Assembly: GCA_905221605.1 (NCBI GenBank)
Contig: CAJNDS010001157.1
Span: forward strand, 1-22,500
Direction: 5' to 3'
DNA: 22,500 nt
Source of the DNA: Symbiodinium natans
Lineage: Eukaryota > Sar > Dinophyceae > Suessiales > Symbiodiniaceae
The notes under the pieces are model-generated. The model searched no databases and had not been told where the DNA came from. It was given only the letters and a program-made list of their open reading frames with translations. Position 1 is the stretch's first letter; the number at the start of each line of letters is the position of its first letter. A program made the translations under genes and the position numbers. Shown here piece after piece: positions 9,901-13,923 of the stretch.

Positions 9901-10554
9901 TATCTTCCCAATCAAGGTCGTTCCCGCGAACAACGTGAGTTGGGCTACGGCTCCAACAAAGCCTGGGAGAACAAAAAGGTCAATCATGAGGGACTGGCTC
10001 GCATGGTGTTCTTCGACAAGAATGCCGACGATCTCGTCCTGGCCGGCCTCATTGACGACCCCAACCTCGAACCTATGGGCTACGCTTGGCTCGGCAACTT
10101 CATGGGCGTGAAGGAATTCGCCCGGACCATCCGCGTCACCCGTGCGGTTTCCCACATCCTCACCTTTACGGAGGGCATCATTGGCATCCCGGACTTCGAT
10201 GAGGAAGAGCATCTGGCAGTCTTTTTGGCCGAGATCCTCTCTGAGAATTATGGTGGGGCAAAGGAGACGTGCCGAAGGATGAAGGAATCGGCAGAAGCGT
10301 CCCGGGCCGCTCAGGCGCGGGCGGATGCAAGAAGGACATCGCAAAATGCCCCCCGTTTTGGGGAGGCCGATCGTGACACGAATCGTGGCTGGTCGTGGAG
10401 CGACAACTCTTGGTCGCAGGGCGACTGGCATTCCTCAAGTTCCTGGCGTGATCGCCAGTGGCAGGATCAAGGATCCTGGTGGAGCTCAGGGAGTCGCACT
10501 ACGGAGCACTCCCGTGGACCTTGGCGCTACGACCATCGAGATCGCAGCTGGTGA
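940..10554 (+). CDS. Giant Copia-type polyprotein: INT-RT-RNaseH plus dioxygenase-, methyltransferase-, SGNH- and Tpt1-like domains
   Basis: The frame is open from 892 to a TGA at 10552-10554. Entry is probably by -1 frameshift, because there is no ATG before 1462; a GTG at 1006 is counted as residue 1, giving 3,182 residues. Domains in order: integrase zinc motif (134-148), integrase core (D179, D241, E272), reverse transcriptase (D767, YVDD at 856-859), RNase H (D1194, E1238, D1332), 2OG-Fe(II) dioxygenase-like (about 1446-1632), methyltransferase-like with PC at 1735-1736 (about 1666-1884), SGNH-like (about 2018-2225), Tpt1/KptA-like (about 2460-2690), Cys4 zinc ribbon (2833-2850) and a Trp/Ser/Arg-rich tail. 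INT before RT defines the Ty1/Copia order. Ordinary Copia Pol ends soon after RNase H; this one continues for about 1,780 residues without a stop, which suggests recent activity and selection on the extra part. It could be processed into several proteins. Confidence 0.85.
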   Translation, partial: SENCHPIGPAEAFAGAAEERDPVVEHPDPEISAAINEVPPIDIPKEKLKRPGWVSHPNAKYLIVGHKPKTFRTATPRFPRCEVRSTWLFREGSWVKIEDKVNVRELDNKVARLEGNPILSLTIFEDPDVEPDSDNEGNARSLAEADLKAEAKSVEHLFSHRPKNPFCEVCQRAKMLAPQARKKGGSSTIVSKAFGDHITVDHIITRDLRDHGFQDERVALVVKDVFTKFRYVYPSPTKSSDQCFEDLLHFLGQEDAVGVFYSDNAPELHAAIKSLGVRHVTSREYVDTNKSVIEREIRTILEGTRSNLVQAGLPDKLWPLAAQHHAMALNATKRLDNGIVPWEARYGEPFSGIMIPFGARVLYWNNPKQNIPASSKFAPTGVEGIFLGYHIQPGFVWKEEYLVTPVKGCDFAFEIGNFPILRSKRMELLPGDFTFPMRSEQLALQESLRKPTLADQDCSWGDTEGAGTRAPPGDSPDEPLPPPGVPDLDGSDLKDRLSEYLDQVAKENEDYVPEDVGAVEDWLGRDAPGSSKEATSTPKASSTLPRHDPKTMPDGKKVPKGYNWDGVRLVRDKKGSKRPPDTPSEFWHMYSKAQREADIERFERKKAREAEEDARKALRDSPAMPVIAEPDPEPHRDRMASLYWAKLGQVASEMFAVVARVVGPKEIESTPAAKEAMDREWKKLADKSCWLEKKVREYRDVAAEAKHKNVKAHFGKIFEICSVKGDELPDGHPQKKWKGRSVFQGNNVQDENHDHAIFAELGSSPASMEAGKIIDVFGSQPGYVKQQADGIAAYTQALFKGIETWVRLPRNRWPKGWSGYEDPVCPLRLALYGHPDSGGIWERYCTEQLESVGFTAVLPDIWHSVFYHAELDLLLVVYVDDFKMAGPQDKINKGWELIAKVIDMEPAEVLGRYFGCHHVEQNQVQLSREDHPFAYVFDKKHASPAADYQVRPNRKEDFWEVDAELAAVVRHHIYPRRKLYVPTQDDVSKFPHISRQRITVFDDGRDPIHDDLNQGGPADQSGWWTGRTYFPITEVSDEDFSHALAAKHNKPKRSKAEAKREARQSKFKSTESISQGKTPSMTVPVNVVYYDMRDFLVSCVDRYCELAKVDKKSLKHVATPFHENRVAKVLENNEPSGKLQPIASRVLMKVLFAARMARWDLLRATQALASRVTKWSRDCDVALHRLISYINSSLEVRMRGFIGDRIQDCKLWMFCDADHAGSHDSKSTSGCALYLVGPNTYFPLNAFSKKQTSITTSSTESEVVAANQGIRAQGLPSLSLWIFLWREVASRTASYQARPKTKPNQRENDIIARIDPELDEIRYGECRADGRSVSDLNGLKVHLSPKFAVQLLEDNQATITILLKGDSEKLRHTDRTQRISFAWIKQQFERNFFEMINVDTKEQVADIFTKPFADRGKWEHALRLIAHVDAPLQGGRQSKAHESDAHLINKPVVHAHPVVKPSGDPCAVAAELTKDRDFSTKALLRVAQIMYPNKTKRKMIKLDNRSYYHIFGQWSYGGMQGVTKATRRWPQIARFLNGVVQAHAPKDFTWNSVLLNSCTSASVHKDHGNAKDSMSFALSVGDFKDGELWFADPLVPSEDAIVRVGPNGKRLKGRAVSTLNKAIIFDPRKLHCVLPFTGTRFSIVAYTSRSQDALQDQELNSLKTLGFRLPPRAASAASAREYSRPLGFKRIIVEFCCSPNSKLGQDRSASQGCYVLRVTSEDDVLKDSTLTSVVQKISTLCDEGGASKPILVYASLPCTGGCPWNRMTPDSPKWEQHQELFCKLLKQFRKFIRKLKEYKPQVAFELPKDCDYWKWDHVQHMVNDFGLEFYRCDGCMLGITNYQGLPLRKAWTIASSIPLQRLAAHKCDRSHVHGESRGQDLKDSENYSHAMTDCIHIDWKSFCDRRSNYAACAQQQFSCDRKHVCTRKAEQTNALAACCILAAEFCAPDMEATNAGIVAPTEVLRQWWDRRLWETSLSSEYRTMAPFQEDEASVNNFYKYLPRPLACEYALSDVREAGLVAKIGKLTDQGLAMLQPESTRGRLRYLVIVADSTTTFLTEGNWKTDLLADIKANRGNAFPHHLGVEYIPTWGANLTRLVELAVGKVTQLERETGASGQVSIDLMMIWNGNEFVGERGLFLDPGFKSKTEWLRGYPHMAKGSWEFIGPKVLREIGKLADLQSRASVGTVLLTSATDAASYCLPRDWGTIMADLLDYAAQLGLAVKHFNTPASQIRKFDHFHFQEDSAYRLQLLRWLGFTARIMVLRHQCSFFKEADIDLILQNYGHVSKPNVKFAVDVQVEEKLLNHFRKGRVAPTYQPLVEADPWDDIYFQGPQEQFPDTAPNHFVHRDFKDHVHLGDGEYVTREDYDEMIKKSEENAPRPGEAVVVPSSSSTARETKEKLLARGEVYSRQRTDPESSAPKRAKKGPHEADYDEPIKSGYYTTDDDWCLVDMLGLDWDAIHLCPPEGEAEWVDILQDEMPNFKYVNIPQHHKTALSGIVRGKIVPGLQGDGLWCSTRRILEAWNKKTNKDYGLGMLLTVVKNDNRSRFQLRIDRNHPLAEYYGLGGYPTLIRANQGISKDAMKGVPDSILAEAWFSMIPEAEMDVHSATWEGRPVLPLEKIPRRLYHRTYKDRAFAILDSCFIPGHHTANAFVYFADREVGPGENVPGVRSDRPVEIVINTMEALSQGAGLFYSRSDGVLCREAISGSTVLYIRDTRTDEILWSATDGPEGREEEENAPQVEEAESSGSMVVEAVGPLQEAQEEPDVEHEEAPLVKEEFDVPILEEVESTVPELPHLRVRFNTDADVIEVSPSGRNRLTEGQLQVVPDEGMATRSTAPATQAPRPGWNRGITQVQCVSCGKLRLEGQHKCFHCGYYVTRGATQSAFRMWMARERSHVLDALAEQFGKGLWELDAAKIRQAAGTHDLRGQQSVDGRAIMLARQNLKGFMKHGYTSMVDKFDQDDTYAIHAIKGGWTRRRLTIQDCVACAYLPNQGRSREQRELGYGSNKAWENKKVNHEGLARMVFFDKNADDLVLAGLIDDPNLEPMGYAWLGNFMGVKEFARTIRVTRAVSHILTFTEGIIGIPDFDEEEHLAVFLAEILSENYGGAKETCRRMKESAEASRAAQARADARRTSQNAPRFGEADRDTNRGWSWSDNSWSQGDWHSSSSWRDRQWQDQGSWWSSGSRTTEHSRGPWRYDHRDRSW
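1405..2250 (+). other. Integrase: HHCC-type zinc motif and D,D,E catalytic core
   Basis: The N-terminal zinc motif is H134-x3-H138-x6-C145-x2-C148, shorter than retroviral HHCC motifs. The catalytic core follows: D179 in T-V-D-H-I, D241 in Y-S-D-N-A-P-E, and a glutamate in S-V-I-E-R-E-I-R-T (E272 aligns with the usual A-E-R-K-N-R). The second Asp and this Glu are separated by 30 residues, slightly less than the common 35. The domain would insert element cDNA into the genome. An acidic, Pro-rich linker follows, with D-A-P-G-S-S-K-E-A near 2515-2541. Confidence 0.88.
2968..3900 (+). other. Reverse transcriptase domain (Copia type)
   Basis: The domain begins with the substrate-binding segment found before Copia RTs (M-D-R-E-W-K-K-L). 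Motif S-V-F-Q-G-N-N-V-Q-D stands where Copia elements have V-A-K-G-F. The first catalytic Asp is D767 in Q-Q-A-D-G-I-A-A-Y-T-Q-A. A segment L-Y-G-H-P-D-S-G-G-I-W matches L-Y-G-L-x-Q-A-x-R-x-W, and Y-V-D-D at 3571-3582 holds the two other aspartates. All three aspartates are present, so the polymerase looks intact. Confidence 0.9.
4561..5220 (+). other. RNase H domain of Copia Pol
   Basis: The signature D-A-D-H-A-G, then K-S-T-S-G, S-K-K-Q and S-S-T-E-S-E is the standard Copia RNase H pattern. The acidic residues are D1194, E1238 and D1332 (in L-E-D-N-Q-A-T). H1350 in the H-T-D-R-T segment and the closing D-I-F-T-K-P motif near 5158-5175 follow. It degrades the RNA strand of the RNA-DNA hybrid during cDNA synthesis. 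A variable insert of about 60 residues lies between the E and the second D. Confidence 0.9.
5341..5901 (+). other. 2OG-Fe(II) dioxygenase-like domain, TET/JBP flavour
   Basis: The iron-binding H-x-D is H1542-K-D1544, followed by H-G-N (5629-5646), close to the H-x-D-x-x-N signature of TET/JBP enzymes. Then comes a strand and turn, L-S-V-G-D-F-K-D-G-E-L-W-F, which matches the L-G-x-F-x-G-G-x-L strand of the double-stranded beta helix. The distal iron ligand is probably H1609 (5830), and R1618 (5857) nine residues later in G-T-R-F-S-I-V-A-Y-T would bind 2-oxoglutarate. All expected catalytic residues are present. TET/JBP proteins oxidise 5-methylcytosine or thymine in DNA, and dinoflagellate DNA is known for 5-hydroxymethyluracil, so a DNA-base substrate is an attractive inference. 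A prolyl-hydroxylase or AlkB-like role cannot be excluded by eye. Confidence 0.65.
6001..6657 (+). other. SAM-dependent methyltransferase-like domain with PC motif
   Basis: The order of motifs recalls C5-cytosine DNA methyltransferases. A motif I-like I-V-E-F-C-C-S-P-N-S-K-L-G is at about 1670-1682. A motif IV-like L-P-C-T-G-G-C-P-W-N follows, with the candidate catalytic C1736 (6206-6226 region). A motif VI-like F-E-L-P is at 1782-1785, where the usual motif is E-N-V. Then come C-D-G-C-M-L-G and G-L-P-L-R-K-A-W-T-I. A Cys/His segment (K-C-D-R-S-H-V-H) closes it. The glycine loop of motif I is poorly conserved, so SAM binding is uncertain. It lies directly after the dioxygenase-like domain, so the two may act on the same nucleic acid. 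Retroelement-borne cytosine methyltransferases are known in some eukaryotes; membership of that family is inference. Confidence 0.5.
7057..7680 (+). other. SGNH/GDSL hydrolase-like domain
   Basis: Four blocks suggest the SGNH fold. Block I is V-I-V-A-D-S-T, with candidate nucleophile S2030. Block II is T-W-G-A-N-L-T-R-L. Block III is I-W-N-G-N-E-F, with N2107. Block V is F-D-H-F-H-F, giving D2214-x-x-H2217. Spacing (about 190 residues from S to H) is normal for the family. The strict G-D-S is A-D-S and the Block III N-D is N-E, so this is a divergent member. Esterase domains of this fold occur in ORF1 proteins of CR1-type LINEs, which gives precedent in retroelements. Substrate unknown. Confidence 0.5.
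8383..9081 (+). other. Tpt1/KptA-like RNA 2'-phosphotransferase domain
   Basis: The motif I-R-A-N-Q-G-I-S (R2549 at 8650) matches the family's R-A-N-Q-G-H-S. It is preceded by L-S-G-I-V-R-G-K (R2477), which stands where Tpt1 has L-S-x-x-L-R-H, and by a helix-turn segment G-D-G-L-W. After it come L-Y-H-R-T (H2604; family L-Y-H-G-T), A-I-L-D-S near an S-I-L-x-x-G position, and R-P-V-E-I-V-I-N. The last block, G-A-G-L-F-Y-S-R-S-D-G-V-L, is like the family's F-Y-x-S-x-N-G-V-W. Tpt1/KptA enzymes remove an RNA 2'-phosphate at splice junctions by ADP-ribosyl transfer from NAD. The conserved His of L-R-H is Gly here, so activity may be altered or lost. The fold assignment is good. Confidence 0.7.
9502..9555 (+). 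other. Cys4 zinc ribbon/knuckle
   Basis: Cysteines C2833-x2-C2836-x10-C2847-x2-C2850 form a compact four-cysteine zinc site, with a glycine after the second and fourth Cys. It follows an acidic, low-complexity linker and precedes about 330 residues of unrecognised, partly helical sequence. It could bind RNA or DNA like a displaced nucleocapsid finger, but the ligand pattern is CCCC and not the retroviral CCHC. Confidence 0.7.
10375..10551 (+). other. Trp/Ser/Arg/Gln-rich C-terminal tail of the polyprotein
   Basis: The last 59 residues are dominated by W, S, R, D, G and Q, with repeated pairs such as W-S-W-S, D-W-H-S-S-S-S-W and S-W-W-S-S-G. Such low-complexity aromatic/arginine tails often bind RNA or promote condensation. 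No known domain is recognised. The frame ends with a single TGA. Confidence 0.6.
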
Positions 10555-10849
10555 GTCCTGAGTTCCGCAATTCTGCTGGAGTAGCTTAGCATCTTGACCG
10601 TGACGCTCTGTTTTCCTTTCTTTTGAGGTCGGTGCTGAGTGAACCACTGTTTTGCACGAGCCACCTTTGTATCCCCGCCAGCGTTTCAAATTTCTGAAGC
10701 TGGTGCGCGGTGATCTGTGGCGTTGAACCTGAATTAAAACTCGGGTGAGCGCACTTTGAACATACAGTAGAGGAGCAAAACGCAGCACGTAGTGCTTGCC
10801 GTGGATTCGTTGACTGCGTTTCAGCATTCTCACGCTTCAACGAGGGGGG
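10555..10849 (+). other. 3' untranslated segment of the retroelement ending in a polypurine tract
   Basis: No convincing reading frame is present. The segment runs from the polyprotein stop to GAGGGGGG at 10842-10849, a purine run directly followed by TGTA. This is where an LTR element needs its polypurine tract to prime plus-strand DNA synthesis. Short ORFs on the minus strand here have no recognisable content. Confidence 0.45.
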
Positions 10850-11230
10850 TGTATTTTATATCTGTGCATTCCCTCCACTTTTGCTTCCATGTATGTTGCA
10901 CTTACCTGTGACGCTCAAGCCCTCTGAGTAAAAAGGTTAGGCGCGCCCCTGCTCATGGCTTAACGGATAACAACTGGTGGATTTCCCAAACTATAGGGCT
11001 TACTTAATTAGGTTGGGATGTTTGCCCTGATACTAACAGGAAATATAGTACCTCCCCCCTACTCTCATCCCTACGAAGGACTGTTAGCATAAGGGGGAAC
11101 ATCCCTTTGGGCCTTCAGCCCTCAAAGCCCAACAGTAAACATGAAGCAGTTCGACATACCAGCGAAGCCTTTTGCACTAGAGGCCTTCTTACACTGAAAT
11201 ATAGTGCCATAAGGGGAATTCTATTCGTAA
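10850..11230 (+). repeat. Presumed 3' LTR (start proposed, end not resolved)
   Basis: The LTR is proposed to start at TGTATTTTATATC immediately after the polypurine tract, with the TG start usual for LTRs; TATTTTATAT could serve as a TATA-like element. The end is unclear because the 5' LTR is outside the window. A TACA at 11190-11193 would mirror the TGTA start, but no target-site duplication can be checked. A short internal similarity, GAAATATAGT(A/G)CC, occurs at 11040-11052 and 11196-11208, the second followed by ATAAGGGGAA, which resembles ATAAGGGGGAA at about 11090-11100. Confidence 0.35.
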
Positions 11231-11530
11231 TTATTCAATTTTTACGACCCCTAGATTAGACCTTCTATCCGCAGAGGCTCGAAGCAACAGCCTTAGAGCC
11301 TCAGAAATGGCCCAGATTCGCCGCTCCGCTAACCGAACCGCGCCGCGCATACTGTGGTGTCTCCTGTGGGCATGGCAGGTCTCTCGGATCGCACGAAGAA
11401 ATCAAGCCATAAAGACACAAGCAGAAATTGTGCTATGTCAAGGAGGATCATACGCGATATTCTCCCTACACCAAGACTTGTGCCAAGGTGTTGAGTTGTC
11501 TCAGGTAGAGACTCCATTCAATCCTAACAC
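11231..11530. other. Unassigned spacer between presumed LTR and telomere-type repeats
   Basis: An ATG-started 79-codon frame at 11307-11546 runs into the telomere-type repeat and has no recognisable domain, so it is not called. No RNA gene or clear repeat was seen. Confidence 0.4.
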
Positions 11531-11600
11531 AACCCTGAAACCCTAAAACCCTAAACCCCTAAACCCTAAACCCCCTAAAACAAACCCTCTAACCCCTTTC
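11531..11600 (-). repeat. Degenerate telomere-type array, CCCTAAA orientation
   Basis: About six to eight imperfect copies of CCCTAAA, with length variants such as CCCCTAAA and CCCCCTAAAA. The heptamer TTTAGGG is the telomere repeat of plants and many dinoflagellates. This array is not at a chromosome end in the window, because it lies between a retroelement and other sequence. Confidence 0.85.
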
Positions 11601-11681
11601 GCTCGCTAGACAAGCCAAAATTTGCCATGGAACTTGTCGAACATAATTTCTAAAAAATAATAATTTCATTTAAAAAATCGT

Positions 11682-11731
11682 GGAAAGTGAATCCTACAAC
11701 TGGAGTTTTGCAGTTGTATAGCATACTTTCC
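11682..11731. repeat. Hairpin-forming AT-rich sequence between telomere-type arrays
   Basis: Nested inverted repeats: GGAAAGT (11682-11688) with ACTTTCC (11725-11731), and inside them TACAACTG (11695-11702) with CAGTTGTA (11711-11718). The stem-loop sits in a 140-bp AT-rich spacer that separates two CCCTAAA arrays, so it may be a small foldback insertion. Confidence 0.5.
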
Positions 11732-11743
11732 AAAATTTTGGTG

Positions 11744-11911
11744 AAACCCTGAACCCGAAACCCTAAACCCTAAGCCCTAAGCCCTAAGCCCTAAGCCCTA
11801 AGCTCTAAACCCTAAACCCTAAACCCTAAACCCTAAACCCTAAACCCTAAACCCTAAACCCTAAACCCTAAACCCTAAACCCAAACCCTGAACCCTAAAC
11901 CCTAAACCCCT
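11744..11911 (-). repeat. Telomere-type array, CCCTAAA orientation, with CCCTAAG variants
   Basis: About 23 heptamers. The left part holds four or five CCCTAAG copies and the middle is a run of perfect CCCTAAA. Ends carry CCCTGAA, CCCGAAA and CCCAAA variants. The clustering of the G variant suggests local expansion of one mutated repeat. Confidence 0.92.
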
Positions 11912-12044
11912 CAGCTCAAGCTCCAGGTGGCGGCACACCCAGGCCCGAGCTGCGCAAGTGAGCACGCGGCCCTTATCCAAAGCCACATGACGAAAGGAAA
12001 CAGGACGGAAGGCCCGGGAGTGCTAGGTGGGTTCCTACTTGGGG

Positions 12045-12088
12045 GTTTAGGGTTTAGGGTTTAGGGTTTAGGGTTTAGGGTTTAGGGT
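12045..12088 (+). repeat. Telomere-type array, TTTAGGG orientation
   Basis: Six perfect TTTAGGG copies in the orientation opposite to the previous array, about 130 bp away. The space between holds a GC-richer unique stretch (11912-12040). Confidence 0.92.
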
Positions 12089-12117
12089 ACTTCATAACCC
12101 AATCATAATTGTACTTG

Positions 12118-12169
12118 TAACCCAGTAATAAGCATATTAGGGCACTTACGGGGCTTTTTTACTGGGTTA
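12118..12169. repeat. 52-bp foldback sequence with perfect 11-bp inverted ends
   Basis: TAACCCAGTAA (12118-12128) is the exact reverse complement of TTACTGGGTTA (12159-12169), with a 30-bp spacer. It begins about 30 bp after a TTTAGGG array. A related but diverged sequence (ACCCAATTATAACTGCACTTATATCCC...) follows the TTTAGGG array near 13125, where the inverted ends have decayed. Confidence 0.55.
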
Positions 12170-12233
12170 TACGTACAGTTTTCATTGAGTTACTAGGTAC
12201 CATGAACCGCCAAGTACTTGGGGTTGTTCGTAA

Positions 12234-12481
12234 GGGTAGTTTCATGGTCCTTTCGTTTGGGCCCTTAAAAGGGTAGCCCTTGTATACCCCTTAAACTTAT
12301 CCAGGTAGGCCCTTGGGACATTTTACATTTTCCCTTCTTGCGTTTATGTTCAGGAATATTTTTCAGAGGGTTTTAAGGGCCATCCTAGTTGTATACCCTA
12401 TACAATTAAGGGCCCTTACATCAGAATTTGAACCCTTTCAAAGGGGGTAAGGGACCGTATGAAGGGCCCATGAAACTACCC
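12234..12481. repeat. MITE-like foldback element with 14-bp terminal inverted repeats
   Basis: GGGTAGTTTCATGG (12234-12247) is an exact inverted copy of CCATGAAACTACCC (12468-12481). Inside there is a further palindrome, TTGTATA-CCC-TATACAA (12389-12405), and several GGGCCCTTA/TAAGGG pairs, so the whole 248 bp could fold back on itself. It has no coding capacity. The structure fits a small non-autonomous DNA transposon, but no family or target-site duplication was recognised. Confidence 0.5.
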
Positions 12482-12494
12482 GTAGATTGTTTAT

Positions 12495-12512
12495 GGGGTT
12501 TAGGGCTTAGGG
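12495..12512 (+). repeat. Short degenerate telomere-type remnant, TTTAGGG orientation
   Basis: Two to three imperfect heptamers (GGTTTAGGGCTTAGGG) just right of the foldback element. Probably the eroded end of a former array. Confidence 0.5.
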
Positions 12513-12586
12513 TGGGCGATTGCTCAAGTGCTGATGCGAAAAGGCTTTTAGCATGCCCTTTCTGCAAAAAGGAGTTGAGGATGCCA

Positions 12587-12719
12587 CTAAACCTTAAACC
12601 CTAAACCCTAAACCCTAAACCCTAAACCCTAAACCCTAAACCCTAAACCCTAAACCCTAAACCCTAAACCCTAAACCCGAAACCCTAAACCCTAAACCCT
12701 AAACCCTAAACCCAAACCC
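12587..12719 (-). repeat. Telomere-type array, CCCTAAA orientation
   Basis: About 18 heptamers, nearly perfect, starting with an ACCTTAAA variant and ending CCCAAACCCC. The array is in the opposite orientation to its neighbours on both sides. Confidence 0.92.
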
Positions 12720-13041
12720 CGAATATCTTATGGCCACATTTTCTCACACACCGTCGCTTAGTCACGCTGTTACCAGTTGGCCAGGAATCCTTGGATGAAA
12801 GCAGAGCTTGGCGTACTTCTTGCTCAGCGGATTTCAGATGTTGGTGCCGGCAACTAGATGTCACTAAATGTCCACGCAAAGGTAGGAGTCGGGGGGAGTC
12901 GACCTCTCGTCGTCAGAATTCTTCTGTTTCCCCACTTAGGCCAATGAACTGGTTCAAAAAAGGGTTTCGGGTGTAGGCTAGCCTCAGGAATCCCAGCAAG
13001 CATGTCCGAGTCTGGGTTTTAGCCTCCGCAGTCCTGGGCAC
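12720..13041. other. Spacer without recognised genes
   Basis: A 61-codon frame at 12791-12976 has no recognisable domain and unremarkable composition, so it is not called. No repeat shared with the rest of the window was noticed here. Confidence 0.4.
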
Positions 13042-13100
13042 GGTTTAGGGTTTAGTAGGGTTTAGGGTTTAGGGGTTTAGGGTTTAGGGTTTAGGGTTTA
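13042..13100 (+). repeat. Telomere-type array, TTTAGGG orientation
   Basis: About eight heptamers with small insertions (TTTAGTAGGG, AGGGGTTTAG). It is followed by TACTTGGAGGTCCATGG, a sequence related to that at about 14770-14790, which suggests a dispersed repeat attached to these arrays. Confidence 0.9.
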
Positions 13101-13215
13101 CTTGGAGGTCCATGGTACACAGGAACCCAATTATAACTGCACTTATATCCCAATTACAAACACATTAGGGCACTTAAGGGCTTATAAGTGGGCTACCTTC
13201 CATGAACCGTCAGTA
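13101..13215. repeat. Diverged dispersed repeat flanking telomere-type arrays
   Basis: The layout TTTAGGG-array, TACTT, ATAACCC-like/ACCCAAT, CATATTAGGGCACTTA and CCATGAACCG(C/T)CA occurs at about 12083-12215 and here. A more diverged relative, with TACTTGGAGGTTCATG, TTTAGGGTACTTATAACCC and CCATGAACC, lies at 14765-14895. These look like copies of one non-coding repeat. Exact ends are not resolved. Confidence 0.45.
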
Positions 13216-13871
13216 GGTTCGACAGGGCCCCGAAGAGGAAGTGTTAAAAACAACTTCAGGAAGGGAGTTCCCGGGTTGGGGTGCCTTACAGGGCTTGGCA
13301 ACAGCTACGCAAAGCAACACCGGGTTCCATCAGGGACACAAAAGGCTGTTTTGGGTTTTTGCTTCAAATGCTTCCCCTCCCCTCCCTCCACCCATTGCTT
13401 TTTTGGACAGGTGCTAGTGCTCGCCGCGATGAATGCAGCCCTGACACCACACCTCCGGCCCCTGGTCTGTGCTTGGGAAAGCTGTCTACTTGGGCTCCTG
13501 AAGGCAACAAACCCTTACTTAGCCAATAGTTGAACTTCAATCAAACTTTTTGGGTTTCCTTACTTAGTAGGAAAAATAAGGTTGAACATCTTTTTCTGCT
13601 TGGTTATTGGAGAAGTAAGCATCCGGGGGCCTGACGTCCCCTCCCCCAGGCCTGAACACATCTTTGGCGGAAGATCCGTGCAGCCAAGGTCATCACCGTT
13701 ATTGGGGAGACGCCGGGGGTGCATTGTTTGGTCGGGATTTTTTGGGTTGGTTGCTTCCTCAGCCAGTAGTTGAGAACTTTAATCTTTTTGGGTATCCTTA
13801 TTTACTAGGAATATGAAAGTTTTACTGGAGAAGTAAGGTTGATGCTGATTTGTTTATAATCTCTAGGGAGT
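13216..13871 (+). other. Spacer with decayed HYR-gene repeat sequence
   Basis: The stretch around 13675-13720 (GCAGCCAAGGTCATCACCGT and following GAGACGC) is clearly related to intron sequence between exons c and a of the HYR array downstream (for example 15243-15283). GAGTTCCCGGGTTGGGG at 13265-13281 resembles the start of HYR exon c, and CTTGGCAACAGC near 13292-13303 matches exon b at 14196-14207. The latter two matches are short. An upstream, partly decayed repeat unit of the HYR gene is therefore likely. The 143-codon frame at 13102-13533 has no recognised domain and is not called. Confidence 0.45.
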
Positions 13872-13921
13872 AACCCTAAACCCTAAACCCTAAACCCTAA
13901 ACCCTAAACCCTAAACCCTAT
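13872..13921 (-). repeat. Telomere-type array abutting a HYR exon
   Basis: Seven CCCTAAA copies ending in CCCTATAG. The array directly precedes sequence homologous to HYR exon a, and takes the place of that exon's upstream part in the other units. Confidence 0.92.
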
Positions 13922-13923
13922 AG

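Noticed and set aside
10342-10365. Rho-independent-like hairpin CCCC...GGGG as a terminator
   Set aside because: It lies inside the coding frame, recurs at other linkers, lacks a T-run and the context is eukaryotic.
11307-11546. 79-codon ORF before the first telomere-type array
   Set aside because: It ends inside repeat DNA and has no recognisable features.
11531-12719. CCCTAAA arrays as a true chromosome end
   Set aside because: Arrays occur in both orientations with genes or repeats on both sides, so they are interstitial.
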